Source: CAYTBN01 sp964542165
GTDB taxonomy: Bacteria; Myxococcota_A; UBA796; UBA9615; CAYRNR01
Assembly (NCBI GenBank): GCA_964542165.1
Contig: CAZITQ010000009.1
Coordinates: 16,391-80,390, forward strand
Direction of reading: 5' to 3'
Length of the DNA stretch: 64,000 bases
The position numbers and the translations under genes were made by a program. The notes below the pieces were generated by a model. That model worked only from the letters and a program-made list of their open reading frames with translations. It did not search any database and had not been told where the DNA came from. Of the stretch, positions 28,853 to 37,731 are shown piece after piece (positions within the stretch are counted from its first letter, which is position 1; every line of letters begins with the position of its first letter).

Positions 28853-29019
28853 CTAGTGTCCCGGAACTGAAGTCCGTTTGCAGTCCACAGCGAGGCATGG
28901 CGCCATCTGGCAAGGCGCGAAGAGGGAGCCTACTCCGATGTAGGTGACCGATGAGCAACGCCGCCAGAGGGTGTCAGGGCCGTTGTGGGTGTGAGGGGAC
29001 TTCGGTTCCGGGGCACTAG
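28853..29019. mobile_element. MITE-like element with 23-base inverted repeats and TA flanks
   Basis: The ends CTAGTGTCCCGGAACTGAAG (from 28853) and its inverted partner ending CTTCGG...GGCACTAG (28997-29019) match at 21 of 23 bases. They enclose about 120 bases with no reading frame of note and some internal palindromes. TA dinucleotides at both ends fit insertion by an IS630/Tc1-mariner-type transposase. The right end carries the stop codon of hflC. No transposase is in the window, so mobilisation would be in trans. Confidence 0.65.
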
Positions 29020-29951
29020 GGTCTGTAGGACTCCAGATACTTGTAGTACGCCCCGTCCGTCGAAAGGATGACCCTGTCGCCCTTCTCGAAGGTCTGCTCG
29101 AAGGACTCGAGCGTCTTGAGGAAGGTGTAGAACTCGGCGTCGAGGGAGTAGGCCTCGGCGTAGATCCCGGTCGCCTGGGCGTCGGCATCTCCGCGGATCT
29201 CCTCGGCCTCCTTGTAGGCCTCCGAGGTGATCTTCTTGAGCTCCTGCTCCCGCTGACCGGCGATCTCCTCGGCGGCCTCCCGGCCCTGGGAACGGTACAG
29301 CTCGGCGATGCGCTGGCGCTCGGAGATCATCCGCTCGTAGACCTTGGTGCGCACCTGCTCGACGTAGTTGATGCGTTTGATCTGCACGTCGAGCAGCTCG
29401 ATGCCGTACTTCTCCAGCGTCTGGGGTGCGGCCTTGTCGAGGATCATCTGGGCGATGGCCCGGCGACCCACGTCCACGACCTCGTCGGTGGTCTCGGCGC
29501 CGTAGCCCTCGCTCTCCTGGACCAGCGGTCGCGTGCTGTCGCGCACCACCTCGATCAGGTTGTGCCCGGACACGAAGTCGCGGGTGGCGCCGTCGATGAC
29601 GTCGTCGAGCCGCGCCTGGGCGCCGCGCTCGTTCTGCACCGACTCGAAGTACAGCAGGGGATCGGCCACCCGCCAGCGGCCGAAGGTGTCCACGTAGATG
29701 TACTTCTTGTCGAGCGTCGGGATCTCGGACTTGTACCCGTCCCACTCCAGGATCCACTTGGGGATCCGCTCCACCTTCCAGAACAAGGGACCCTTGATCT
29801 TCAGACCGGGCTCGCTGACGGTGTCGACCGCCTTGCCGGCGAAGGTGATGATCACCGTCTCGCGCTCGTCGACGGTGTAGACCATGGTCTTGCCCAGGAT
29901 CGCGACCAGGACCACGGCCAGGAGAATCGCCACTCCGCGGAAACCGCTCAT
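29016..29951 (-). CDS. hflC: HflC-like SPFH/prohibitin membrane protein
   Basis: This is a 311-residue partner of HflK that surrounds FtsH and tunes its protease activity at the inner membrane, with the bulk in the periplasm. One N-terminal anchor (VAILLAVVLVAILGKTMVYTV) is followed by the SPFH domain (ETVIITFAGKAVDTVSEPGL) and a long coiled coil rich in Glu, Arg and Ala (YERMISERQRIAELYRSQGR). Its start overlaps the hflK stop by four bases. The TAG stop lies inside the right end of the inverted-repeat element, so the last few residues may have been reshaped by that insertion. Confidence 0.95.
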   Translation of the reverse strand: MSGFRGVAILLAVVLVAILGKTMVYTVDERETVIITFAGKAVDTVSEPGLKIKGPLFWKVERIPKWILEWDGYKSEIPTLDKKYIYVDTFGRWRVADPLLYFESVQNERGAQARLDDVIDGATRDFVSGHNLIEVVRDSTRPLVQESEGYGAETTDEVVDVGRRAIAQMILDKAAPQTLEKYGIELLDVQIKRINYVEQVRTKVYERMISERQRIAELYRSQGREAAEEIAGQREQELKKITSEAYKEAEEIRGDADAQATGIYAEAYSLDAEFYTFLKTLESFEQTFEKGDRVILSTDGAYYKYLESYRP

Positions 29952-30991
29952 CGCGAGCCTCCCTTCTTGGACTTGGAGCCCCCGGCGGCGCCCATCTCCA
30001 TCATCGGCAGCAGGTTGTCGATGCTGTCGTCGATCACGACCTTGCCGTCCACCCGGGGGAGGATCTCGCCCATGGTCTCGAGATACATCCGCCGGCGGGT
30101 CACCTCCGGCGCCAGCTTGTACTCGGCATACACGGCCTTGAACCGCTGGGCGTCACCGAGGGACCGGTTGACCCGGTCGGTGGCGTAGCCCTGGGCCTCG
30201 GCAACCTCGCGCTTTGCCTTACCCTGGGCCTCCGGGATCGCCTTGTTGTAGGCCTCCCAGGCCTCGTTGGTGATCCGCTCCTGCTCCTGCTTGGCCTCGT
30301 TGACCTCGTTGAAGGAGTCCTTGACCGGCCCCGGCGGGTTCACGTCCTGTAGCTGCACCGTGACGACGGCGACCCCGGTCTCGTAGAGATCCAGCATCTC
30401 CTGCAGCTCCTGCTGGACCTGCACAGCGATCTCCGAGCGCCCCTCGGTGATGACCTCGTTCACCGAGCGGTCGCCCACCAGCCGGGTCGTGACCGCCTCG
30501 GACAGATCCCGGAAGGTGTCCTCCACGTTCCGCACGCGGAACACGTACTGGTAGGGGTCCTTGATCTTGTACTGGACCACCCACTCCACGTCCGCGATGT
30601 TCAGGTCGCCGGTCAGCATCAGCGACTCCCCGGAGTAGTCCTGACCGCTGTACTCGGTCTTGACCCCCGCCGACGCGGTGCGGAACCCGAACTCCTCCTT
30701 GATCACCCGCTCCACCGGCACCCGGGTCACCCTCTCGATCCCGAAGGGGATCCGGAAGTGCAGCCCGGGCTCGGCGGTGCGCGCGTACGCGCCAAAACGC
30801 TGTACCAGCGCCACGGAGTCCTGGGGCACCGTGTAGAAGGAGGTCAGCACACCGTAGACCAGGGCGATGACCAGGATCGGCCCCCAGATCATCGGGGGCT
30901 TGAGGTCGAACTTGAACTTGTCGCCCGTGTTGAGGATGCGAACGCTCGCGGGGCGGCCGAATCCCTCGCCGCCGCCGTTTCCCTTGCTCAT
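29948..30991 (-). CDS. hflK: HflK-like SPFH/prohibitin membrane protein
   Basis: This is a 347-residue protein; the ATG at 30991 follows a GGAGGA site. A glycine-rich N-terminus leads into one membrane helix (IWGPILVIALVYGVLTSF), then the SPFH domain (VPQDSVALVQRFGAYARTAE) and the HflK hallmark VVTVQLQDVNPPGPVKDSF before the Ala/Glu-rich coiled coil. With HflC it forms the cage around FtsH. The C-terminus ends in a Lys/Ser/Gly tail. It is divergent from the aminopeptidase gene with 110 bases between. Confidence 0.95.
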   Translation of the reverse strand: MSKGNGGGEGFGRPASVRILNTGDKFKFDLKPPMIWGPILVIALVYGVLTSFYTVPQDSVALVQRFGAYARTAEPGLHFRIPFGIERVTRVPVERVIKEEFGFRTASAGVKTEYSGQDYSGESLMLTGDLNIADVEWVVQYKIKDPYQYVFRVRNVEDTFRDLSEAVTTRLVGDRSVNEVITEGRSEIAVQVQQELQEMLDLYETGVAVVTVQLQDVNPPGPVKDSFNEVNEAKQEQERITNEAWEAYNKAIPEAQGKAKREVAEAQGYATDRVNRSLGDAQRFKAVYAEYKLAPEVTRRRMYLETMGEILPRVDGKVVIDDSIDNLLPMMEMGAAGGSKSKKGGSR

Positions 30992-31101
30992 GAAGTCCTC
31001 CTGAGTGAGACGGAGCCACCCTAACACAATGGGCGCACACAACATGCGCGCAGGAAACCCCGGGCAGGTGCTATCATCCGCGCCCGCACGGGAGGCTGCA
31101 C

Positions 31102-32409
31102 ATGGCCAGCGACGCCGGAATCCACACCACCCGCGACCTCATGGACTACATCGGCGTGAGCCCGACCGCCGCCCACGCGGTGGTCGAGTCCGCGCGACGT
31201 CTCGACGAGGCCGGGTTCCGCCGCGTGGACGAAGGGGACCGCTGGGACCTGGCCCCCGGCGAGCGTTTCTACGCCGTACGCAACGACGTGGCGCTCATGG
31301 CCGGGCAGGCGGGCACCGAGCCCCCGGCCGAGGCCGGCTTCCGCATCGTCGGCGCTCACACCGACTCCCCCGGATTCCGGGTCAAGTACCACGGACAGGT
31401 CGCCCGGGAGGGATTCTTGCAGCTCGGCGTGGAGGTCTACGGCGGCCCTCTGCTGGCCTCGTGGGCGGACCGGGACCTGGGCATCGCCGGTCGGGTGGTG
31501 GTGCGCGGTGACGACGGTCGCCCGACCACACGACTGCTGCGGCTGGACCGGCCCCTGGCCCGGATCCCGCTGCCGGCGATCCACCTCAACCGCGAGGTCA
31601 ACGACAAGGGGATGGTCCTGGACCGCCAGCGCCATCTCCCGCCCGTCATCGGCCTGGCGGGGGACGGTGGCCAGGACGACGGCCGTCTGATGGACCTGGT
31701 CGCCGAGGCCGCAGGCGTCGCCCGCGACGAGGTGCTCGGATCGACCCTGGAGCTGGTGGACCTGCAGGCCCCCACAATGGCGGGCCTGGACGACGTCTTC
31801 TACTTCTCGCCCCGCATCGACAACCTGGCGGGCTGCCACGCGTGCCTGGGCGCCCTGATGGCCGACGAGGCGCCGGCCCCCTTCGGCAGGGTCATCGCAC
31901 TCTTCCACAGCGAAGAGGTCGGTTCGTCCACCGCCGAGGGCGCCGGCTCCAGCTTCCTCGCGTCGGTCCTCGAGCGCCTGGCAGGCGGCGGCGAGCGCCC
32001 CCGCGAGGACTACCTGCGCGCCCTCTCGCACTCGCTGCTGGCCTCGGTCGACGGCGCCCACGCCGTGCACCCGAGCCACGCAGATCGGCACGAGCCCGAG
32101 CACAAGCCCGGCCTCAACGGCGGGCCCGTGGTCAAGATCAATGCCCAGGAGCGCTACGCCACCACCGCGGTGGGGGACGCCCACCTGGACCTCTGTGCAG
32201 CCCGCGCGGAGGTGCCACTGCAGCGCTACATCCACCGCACCGACCTACCCTGCGGCTCCACCATCGGCCCCCTGTCTGCGACCCAGCTCGGGGTGACCAC
32301 CGTGGACCTGGGTGTGCCGATGATCTCCATGCACTCGGTGCGGGAGATGGGCGGCACCGAGGATCAGGAGTGGATGATCCGCCTGCTATCGGCACACCTG
32401 GGAGAGTGA
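31102..32409 (+). CDS. M18-family aminopeptidase
   Basis: This is a 435-residue metallo-aminopeptidase of family M18 that removes N-terminal (often acidic) residues from peptides in the cytoplasm. Metal and catalytic motifs: VGAHTDSPGFRVK, SPRIDNLAGCHACLGAL, ALFHSEEVGSSTAEGAGS, DGAHAVHPSHADRHE, and SMHSVREMGGTEDQE. All are intact and the length is normal for bacterial M18 enzymes. It begins three genes on the plus strand, followed four bases after its stop by the START-like protein. Confidence 0.95.
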   Translation: MASDAGIHTTRDLMDYIGVSPTAAHAVVESARRLDEAGFRRVDEGDRWDLAPGERFYAVRNDVALMAGQAGTEPPAEAGFRIVGAHTDSPGFRVKYHGQVAREGFLQLGVEVYGGPLLASWADRDLGIAGRVVVRGDDGRPTTRLLRLDRPLARIPLPAIHLNREVNDKGMVLDRQRHLPPVIGLAGDGGQDDGRLMDLVAEAAGVARDEVLGSTLELVDLQAPTMAGLDDVFYFSPRIDNLAGCHACLGALMADEAPAPFGRVIALFHSEEVGSSTAEGAGSSFLASVLERLAGGGERPREDYLRALSHSLLASVDGAHAVHPSHADRHEPEHKPGLNGGPVVKINAQERYATTAVGDAHLDLCAARAEVPLQRYIHRTDLPCGSTIGPLSATQLGVTTVDLGVPMISMHSVREMGGTEDQEWMIRLLSAHLGE

Positions 32410-32413
32410 TGCG

Positions 32414-33022
32414 TTGATCCAGAGGCTTCCCGTCCTCGCACTCGTCCTGCTGGCCGCCCCGGCTGCGAGCGCCCTGGATGTGGAGCAACTGGACGGCGAG
32501 ACCCTCGCCGAGCTCACCCGGGACGGCCCCTTGGTGGCCATCGACGAGGCCGACGACGGCGGGCTGGAGCTTGCCACGGCGATCACCGTGATCGACGCGC
32601 CACCCCAGGCGGTCTGGGACACCCTGGTCGACTTCGATTCCTACCCCCAGTGGATGCCCCAGACCACCGGCTGCGAGGTGGTAGCCCACCAGGGCGCAGA
32701 GCGGCTGGTGACCACGACTCTCGAGTTCGATCTGGTCATCACCAAGCGAGTGGAGTACACCCTCTCGTATCGGGACCAGGGCAGCTACCGGATGGAATTC
32801 GACCATGTCTCCGGCGACCTGGCCCGCAACGAGGGGTACTGGGTAGTGCGGCCCTTCCGCGACGACCGGAGCATCCTCTACTACGCGAACTACGTGGACT
32901 ACACGTCCATCAAACTGCTCCGCTCCTTTCTCAAGCGGCAACCGACCCTCGAGCTGGCCTTCGGCGCCAGCTCCGTGGCCGTGATCGTCCGGAGCGTGAA
33001 ACAACGGGTGGAGAATCCATGA
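32414..33022 (+). CDS. Secreted START/SRPBCC-fold protein
   Basis: This is a 202-residue protein with a TTG start and a signal peptide (LPVLALVLLAAPAASALD). The rest is a START-like fold: APPQAVWDTLVDFDSYPQWM is the typical entry segment, with a YVDYTSIKLLRSFLKRQ helix near the end lining the ligand cavity. It would bind a hydrophobic ligand in the periplasm. The stop overlaps the next ATG by four bases. There is no catalytic motif. Confidence 0.82.
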   Translation: MIQRLPVLALVLLAAPAASALDVEQLDGETLAELTRDGPLVAIDEADDGGLELATAITVIDAPPQAVWDTLVDFDSYPQWMPQTTGCEVVAHQGAERLVTTTLEFDLVITKRVEYTLSYRDQGSYRMEFDHVSGDLARNEGYWVVRPFRDDRSILYYANYVDYTSIKLLRSFLKRQPTLELAFGASSVAVIVRSVKQRVENP

Positions 33023-33762
33023 GCCCCGAACCTCAACTGACCGCGACCTTCGATGAACAGATGCTCACCTTGAGCAAGCTCGCCAAGGCCGACGTGCGAC
33101 TGCACGAGCTCGAGGCGATCCTCAAGCGGGGACCGCGAGAACTGGGCGAGCACAGGTTGGCCCATCAGAAGGCCGAAGAAGCGCTCGCGGCGGCACAGCA
33201 GGGCCGCAAGGACGCCGAGGAGGGGCGCGCGACCGCCGAGAAGGAGCTGGCGGCCACCGAGCGCCGGCTCGTCCAGTCCAAGGAGAATGCAAAGCGCATC
33301 GCGACGGAGGTGCAGCTCGAGGCGAGCAAGATCGAGATCGAGGCCCTTCAGACCCGGCGGGACGAGTGGGAGGAAGCCGTCCTGGCCCAGATGACCCTGG
33401 GCGAGAAGTTCGAGGCGAAGATCCCGGGACTGAAGAAGACCTTGAAGGCCGAGACCGCAGCGATGGCCAAGGTCGAGAAATCGGTGCCGGAGCTCGTCGA
33501 GAGCGCCAAGCAGGAGGCCATCGCCCTGCTGCGTGCCCGCGACCAGATCCTGGGCACCCTCGATGCCGTCGTCCGCCGGCTCTACCAGACCGCGGCGCAC
33601 CGGGGAGGCAGCCCCCTCACCTCGGTCCTGGACAAGATCTGCCAGACTTGTCACACCCGGGTCCCCCCCCAGTACCTGGTGGAAACCCTGCAGTCCAAGG
33701 CCATCCACGTCTGCCCCAACTGCAAGAAGATCGTCGCCAAGGTCATGCACAGCGACGATTGA
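33019..33762 (+). CDS. Coiled-coil protein with C-terminal zinc ribbon (C4-type)
   Basis: This is a 247-residue protein: about 190 residues of Glu/Ala/Lys-rich coiled coil (LAKADVRLHELEAILKRGPR at the front), then a zinc ribbon with Cys pairs CQTC and CPNC. The plan matches the C4-type zinc-ribbon family (DUF164), whose members in chlamydiae and helicobacters bind secretion or regulatory proteins. Translation is coupled to the START-like gene. The RNase P RNA gene follows 74 bases later. Confidence 0.8.
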   Translation: MSPEPQLTATFDEQMLTLSKLAKADVRLHELEAILKRGPRELGEHRLAHQKAEEALAAAQQGRKDAEEGRATAEKELAATERRLVQSKENAKRIATEVQLEASKIEIEALQTRRDEWEEAVLAQMTLGEKFEAKIPGLKKTLKAETAAMAKVEKSVPELVESAKQEAIALLRARDQILGTLDAVVRRLYQTAAHRGGSPLTSVLDKICQTCHTRVPPQYLVETLQSKAIHVCPNCKKIVAKVMHSDD

Positions 33763-33796
33763 TCCCCCCGCCACCGCGCCCCCGGCGGATTTGCCA

Positions 33797-33825
33797 TTGA
33801 TCGCCCCTCCCCGCGCTGGTACACG
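33797..33825 (+). promoter_or_regulatory. Sigma-70 promoter of the RNase P RNA gene
   Basis: A TTGATC -35 box and a TACACG -10 box are separated by exactly 17 bases; transcription would begin near 33832, about five bases before the predicted RNA 5' end. Both boxes are imperfect. Confidence 0.55.
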
Positions 33826-33836
33826 GTCGTGTTGCC

Positions 33837-34285
33837 GACGCAGTGGTCCAGGCAGCCGCCGGTCGGGGCCTCGGCCCCGGCGGGAGGAAAGTCCGGGCAC
33901 CGCAGGGCAGGGTGCCGGGTAACGCCCGGTCAGGGTGACCTGAAGGCAAGTGCAACAGAGAGTAGACCGCCCGCCTGGGCGACCAGGCGACGCGACCCGC
34001 TCCCCGGTGACGGGGGGAGGTCGGGAGCGTGCTCCCACCCCCGGGTGGGCGCGGTAAGGCTGAAACGGTGCGGTAAGAGCGCACCGGCGTCCCCGGTGAC
34101 GGGGACGGCCAGGTAAACCCCACCCGGTGCAAGGTCGAATAGGGGAGCGTTCGAGGGTTGCCCGCCCGAGCTCCCGGGTTGACCGCTGGAGCCGTCCGGC
34201 AACGGGCGGCCTAGACGAATGGCTGCCCATCGCCCGGGCCTCGGCCCGAGCGGGGACAGAACCCGGCTTATGGGGCCACTGCGTC
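33837..34285 (+). ncRNA. rnpB: RNase P RNA, bacterial type A
   Basis: This is the catalytic RNA that trims tRNA 5' ends. The conserved cores are present in order: GGAGGAAAGTCCGGGC, CAGGGTGCCGGGTAACGCC, GTGCAACAGAGAG, GGTGCGGTAAGAGCGCACC, TAAACCCCACC with GGTGCAAGG, GGCCTAGACGAATG and ACAGAACCCGGCTTA. The ends pair as helix P1 (GACGCAGTGG with CCACTGCGTC). The gene is on the plus strand between the zinc-ribbon gene and the outer-membrane-type gene. It is somewhat longer than E. coli M1 RNA owing to GC-rich hairpin extensions. Confidence 0.97.
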
Positions 34286-34296
34286 GGTTTTTTTTT
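34274..34296 (+). terminator. Possible terminator of rnpB
   Basis: The 3' arm of helix P1 is followed directly by nine T (34288-34296). The stem partner is at the RNA 5' end rather than local, so this is a weak intrinsic terminator candidate; a run of nine T is exceptional in DNA this rich in G and C. Confidence 0.5.
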
Positions 34297-34339
34297 GGGC
34301 GTCAGGCGTCAGCGGTCCGACGCCTCTTCCTCCTCCTCG

Positions 34340-34369
34340 TTGACCTTCCCCTCGACGCATGGCTAAGCT
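34340..34369 (+). promoter_or_regulatory. Candidate sigma-70 promoter for the outer-membrane-type gene
   Basis: TTGACC and TAAGCT are separated by 18 bases. A GC hairpin (34375-34396, arms ATCGGCCC and GGGCCGCCGAT) lies in the leader before the ATG at 34412. Confidence 0.45.
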
Positions 34370-34411
34370 GCCTCATCGGCCCGAAGGGCCGCCGATCGGA
34401 GTGACCGAACC

Positions 34412-34945
34412 ATGCGCTGGAACCCCTCGCTGCTGCTCCTGGCATTCGCGCTGGCCGTCGCTCCGGCCACGGCCGCCCGGGCCGGAGGTGTCGGCATCTA
34501 TGACATGACCGGCTTCCACGCGGGGACCGACCCCTCGGATCCCGAGGGCTCCAGCGGGACCTGGCTCGACCAGGGCGGCGGTCTCGAGGTCAGCATCGGC
34601 AGCCGCGATTCCCGCATCCTCGGCCGGGTGCGGGTGTTCTACAACCTGGTCCACCCCGCCGAGGAGCACGCGCGTCATTTCGGACTCGCCCTGTTCGGGT
34701 TCGAGGTGCAGATGCGCAAGGATCTGGCCAGACCTTGGGGCCTGCACGCCTTCGCGGACATCGGCCCGGCGTTCCTGGCGGCCCAGCACGGCGAGTTCGG
34801 CATGGTCGACCTGGGCGTGGGGCTCCGCGGTGATCTCGCCGAGCACGTGTCCCTGGTCGTCGAGGTCGCGGGCCAGATGCGCTTCCGGCGCCAGGTCTGG
34901 GGCGGCGCGGTGCTGATGGCCGGCCTGAGATTCCCCATCGACTGA
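34412..34945 (+). CDS. Secreted beta-barrel-like protein
   Basis: This is a 177-residue protein with a signal peptide (SLLLLAFALAVAPATAARAG). The mature part is Gly-rich with alternating hydrophobic strands (LEVSIGSRDSRILGRVRVFY, HFGLALFGFEVQMRKDL, VSLVVEVAGQMRFRRQVWGG), fitting a small outer-membrane beta-barrel or lipocalin-like protein. No specific family is recognised. The stop shares one base with the next ATG (TGATG), so it is co-translated with a large lipoprotein, which suggests the two envelope proteins work together. Confidence 0.72.
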   Translation: MRWNPSLLLLAFALAVAPATAARAGGVGIYDMTGFHAGTDPSDPEGSSGTWLDQGGGLEVSIGSRDSRILGRVRVFYNLVHPAEEHARHFGLALFGFEVQMRKDLARPWGLHAFADIGPAFLAAQHGEFGMVDLGVGLRGDLAEHVSLVVEVAGQMRFRRQVWGGAVLMAGLRFPID

Positions 34946-36873
34946 TGCCCCGTCGAGCCGCCCGGAGCGCCCTGGTCGCCGGTGCCCTGTCGCTGGCCGC
35001 ATTCCTGGGGTGCTTCTTCCTCCCCTTCGATCCCGACCCGGAGCTCCAGCAGGGCAGCCCCTGCATGGACGTCAACCTGATGGACGGGGTGGACGAGGAG
35101 TCCACCGAGGAGATCCGCGCCCTCTACGAGTGCCTGAACCAGACCGGCGCCTTCGACGCCCTCGAACCGGCGGTGGACGAGCTGGTCGACGGCAGCGACC
35201 GCTACCTGGATCCCCTCGGCTCCCACCCGGCGGTGATCCTCAACGAGGCCCCCTCGCTGCTGCCGATCTGGGAGCTGCTCTCGGCCACGCGCCAGCTGCT
35301 GGCCGAGGAGAACGTGTTCCTCCAGGACGCCCTCCACCTCACCGGCGAGTGGGTCTACGGCGTTCCCTGGCCCGAGGTCGCCGCCCTGCAGGAGAGCGGC
35401 CAGCTGCAGGATGCCGACCTGCTGGCCGAGGGTCCCATCGGGCACCTGGTGCCGGTGCTCCGGGTCTGGGCCGAGGTGATCCTGGACCAGGACGACATCG
35501 AGGCCTCGGGGGAGGTCCTGGATCACCTGCTGTCCATGCCGGAGCTGCTCGACACCCTCATCACGCTCCGCGAGCTCCTGGCCCACAACGACGAGCACCA
35601 CCTCTTCGACGACTTCACCACCTACTGGGGCGAGTTCTTCCTGTCGACCCACGACGAGACCACCGGCGAGAACACCCTGGTGGAGTTCGCCGACGCCCTG
35701 GTCTCGCCCGTACCCGAGCTGCCCGGCCAGCCCCTGGCCGTCGAGACCCTGCTGCCCTACGCCGATCCCATCCTCGCGGACCTGGTGGTCCGCGGTCGGA
35801 TCGTGGAGGGTCTGGGGGATCTCCACGACGACGGCACCCTGTCCGAGCTTCCGGACCAGCTGCTGTGGTTGATGACCATCGACATGGCCGGGGGGACGCT
35901 GGATCCCGGGGAGGCCTCGGCCTTCGAGTCGGCCCTGGTCCTGCTGGACGAGGCGGACGCGCCCTTCAACTGCCTCGATCTGGTCTACACCGACAGCGTC
36001 AGCGTCTGGCTGCTCCAGGAGATCGTGATCCTGGGGCTCGAGGCCGACACCATCGAGGATCTGGTCCTCGCCGTGGAGACGCTCTACGACTGGTTGATCG
36101 AGGTGGTCGACCTGGTCTGCGACATCCCCCAGGTCCTCAAGACCCACTTCCAGGCCATCATCCGCCTGGCCGAATCCGGGGCCATGCACAGCATGATCCC
36201 GCTGCTGTACGCCATCGCCGACCCGGACAGCCCGGCCCACAACTACCTGGAGGAGCTGGTCGAGATCGTCCACCTGATGGTCTCGCTGGACCTGATCCGC
36301 CCCGCCGAAGACCTGCTGGCCCCCACGTTCGGCCAGTCGTTCATGCCCGCCGTGCTGGCCGGCATCGGCGCATTCGTGGACCCGAGCTATCCACTGGCGG
36401 CCGGGGACGTCTACACCCTGCTGGACGTGGTCACCTACCTGATCACGCCCCCCGATGGAGAGGACTACGATCGGGCCCCGCTGATCATCGCCGGGAGGGT
36501 GGTGGACGGAATCCTCGACGGTGAGCCGGCCGAGGTGGACGCCTTCCTGGTGGCCTGGGGCGAGCTCCTGGTCGACCCGGACGCGGCGACCCACGACCTG
36601 CTGTACAACATCGACGGCCTGCTGCAGCTGGACCCCGAGCTCAAATCGCTGGACTACGTCGGGGACATCCTCGCGAACGAGAAGGTGGCCACCCACTGGC
36701 TGCTGCTCTTCGAGAACGAGGGGTTCATGGGCGCCCTGGGCGCGCCCGGCTCGGCGGGGGGAGACGAGGTACCGCTGGCCATGCTCGGGAGGTTGATCGC
36801 CGACGACAGCGCCGGTGATCTGCTCCTGCTGCTGGGGTGGCTCGTCGACCTGCTGGGCACCCTGGGAATCTGA
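34945..36873 (+). CDS. Large acidic helical lipoprotein of unknown function
   Basis: This is a 642-residue protein with a lipobox (LAAFLGC at about 17-23). The mature part is strikingly acidic and Leu-rich, with regularly spaced helices such as ATRQLLAEENVFLQDALHLT, IEDLVLAVETLYDWLIEVVD and MIPLLYAIADPDSP, and only a few Cys. The helix rhythm suggests a HEAT/ARM-like superhelix, but I cannot match it to a named family. It is translationally coupled to the beta-barrel-like protein and ends 26 bases before the UPRT-like gene. Confidence 0.72.
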   Translation: MPRRAARSALVAGALSLAAFLGCFFLPFDPDPELQQGSPCMDVNLMDGVDEESTEEIRALYECLNQTGAFDALEPAVDELVDGSDRYLDPLGSHPAVILNEAPSLLPIWELLSATRQLLAEENVFLQDALHLTGEWVYGVPWPEVAALQESGQLQDADLLAEGPIGHLVPVLRVWAEVILDQDDIEASGEVLDHLLSMPELLDTLITLRELLAHNDEHHLFDDFTTYWGEFFLSTHDETTGENTLVEFADALVSPVPELPGQPLAVETLLPYADPILADLVVRGRIVEGLGDLHDDGTLSELPDQLLWLMTIDMAGGTLDPGEASAFESALVLLDEADAPFNCLDLVYTDSVSVWLLQEIVILGLEADTIEDLVLAVETLYDWLIEVVDLVCDIPQVLKTHFQAIIRLAESGAMHSMIPLLYAIADPDSPAHNYLEELVEIVHLMVSLDLIRPAEDLLAPTFGQSFMPAVLAGIGAFVDPSYPLAAGDVYTLLDVVTYLITPPDGEDYDRAPLIIAGRVVDGILDGEPAEVDAFLVAWGELLVDPDAATHDLLYNIDGLLQLDPELKSLDYVGDILANEKVATHWLLLFENEGFMGALGAPGSAGGDEVPLAMLGRLIADDSAGDLLLLLGWLVDLLGTLGI

Positions 36874-36899
36874 AGGACCGGAATCCCCGAGGGGGAGAC

Positions 36900-37715
36900 A
36901 TGGACGACTGGCAGAATCGGACCCTCCAGAGGTCCCTCAACGAGATCGAGCACGGGTACGGGGACCGGGTCCACCTGCTGGGAGACCCGATCCTGCGGAC
37001 CCAGCTCGCCAGGCTCGGCGGCCCGGGCCTGCGCCAGCCAGCGTACAACCGAGTGCTCGAGCAGCTCTACGACCGGATCCTGGACGCGGTGATCGTCCAC
37101 GCGTTTCCCGCCGAACTCCGCAGCGTCCCCAGCCGGGAGGCCAACCACCACCCGGATGCGGTGGTGACCGGCGAGTTGCTCGCCGAGCGGGTGCGGGTCA
37201 CCGTGGGCGCCGTCGCCCGGGCCGGGACCCTGGTCGGCCAGCGCTGCTACGAGCGGCTGTCCCAGATGTTCGATCCCGAGGGGATCCGTCTGGACCACGT
37301 CTTCACCAACCGCCACACCTCGGCGGTGGGCAAGCTACCCTGCGTGGACTACCTGGGCTCCAAGACCGGTGGGGCGGTGGACGGACGGATCCTGCTGATC
37401 CCAGAGCCGCTGGCCGCCACCGGTGCCACCATGCGCTACACCCTGGACGTCTTCGGCAAGGAGGTGGGCGGGATCCCCGCGCGCACGGTCGCGATGCACC
37501 TGGTCGTGACGCCCGAGTACCTGCGCGACGTGGTTCTCCCCCACCCCACGCTCGAGGTGTTCACGCTGCGGGTGGACCGGGGGCTGAGTTCCCCCGAGAT
37601 CCGGGCGACCCCGCCGGGGACCCACCTGGACCGGGAGCGCGGCCTGGACGACCAGCTGCGGATCGTGCCCGGCCTGGGGGCGGTCGGGGACCTGATCAAC
37701 AACTGCTTCGTCTAG
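36900..37715 (+). CDS. Uracil phosphoribosyltransferase-family protein
   Basis: This is a 271-residue protein; the ATG at 36900 has a GGGGGAG site upstream. The C-terminal two-thirds match UPRTase: LIPEPLAATGATMRYTLDVF is the PRPP loop and IVPGLGAVGDLINN matches the family end IVPGLGDAGD. Compared with true UPRTases the loop reads PEPLAATG instead of DPMLATGG, and about 60 residues are added at the N-terminus. It may use another base or have a regulatory role. It lies opposite the nucleoside phosphorylase genes, which supports a salvage role. Confidence 0.8.
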   Translation: MDDWQNRTLQRSLNEIEHGYGDRVHLLGDPILRTQLARLGGPGLRQPAYNRVLEQLYDRILDAVIVHAFPAELRSVPSREANHHPDAVVTGELLAERVRVTVGAVARAGTLVGQRCYERLSQMFDPEGIRLDHVFTNRHTSAVGKLPCVDYLGSKTGGAVDGRILLIPEPLAATGATMRYTLDVFGKEVGGIPARTVAMHLVVTPEYLRDVVLPHPTLEVFTLRVDRGLSSPEIRATPPGTHLDRERGLDDQLRIVPGLGAVGDLINNCFV

Positions 37716-37731
37716 CTCCGGAGGAGTGCGC

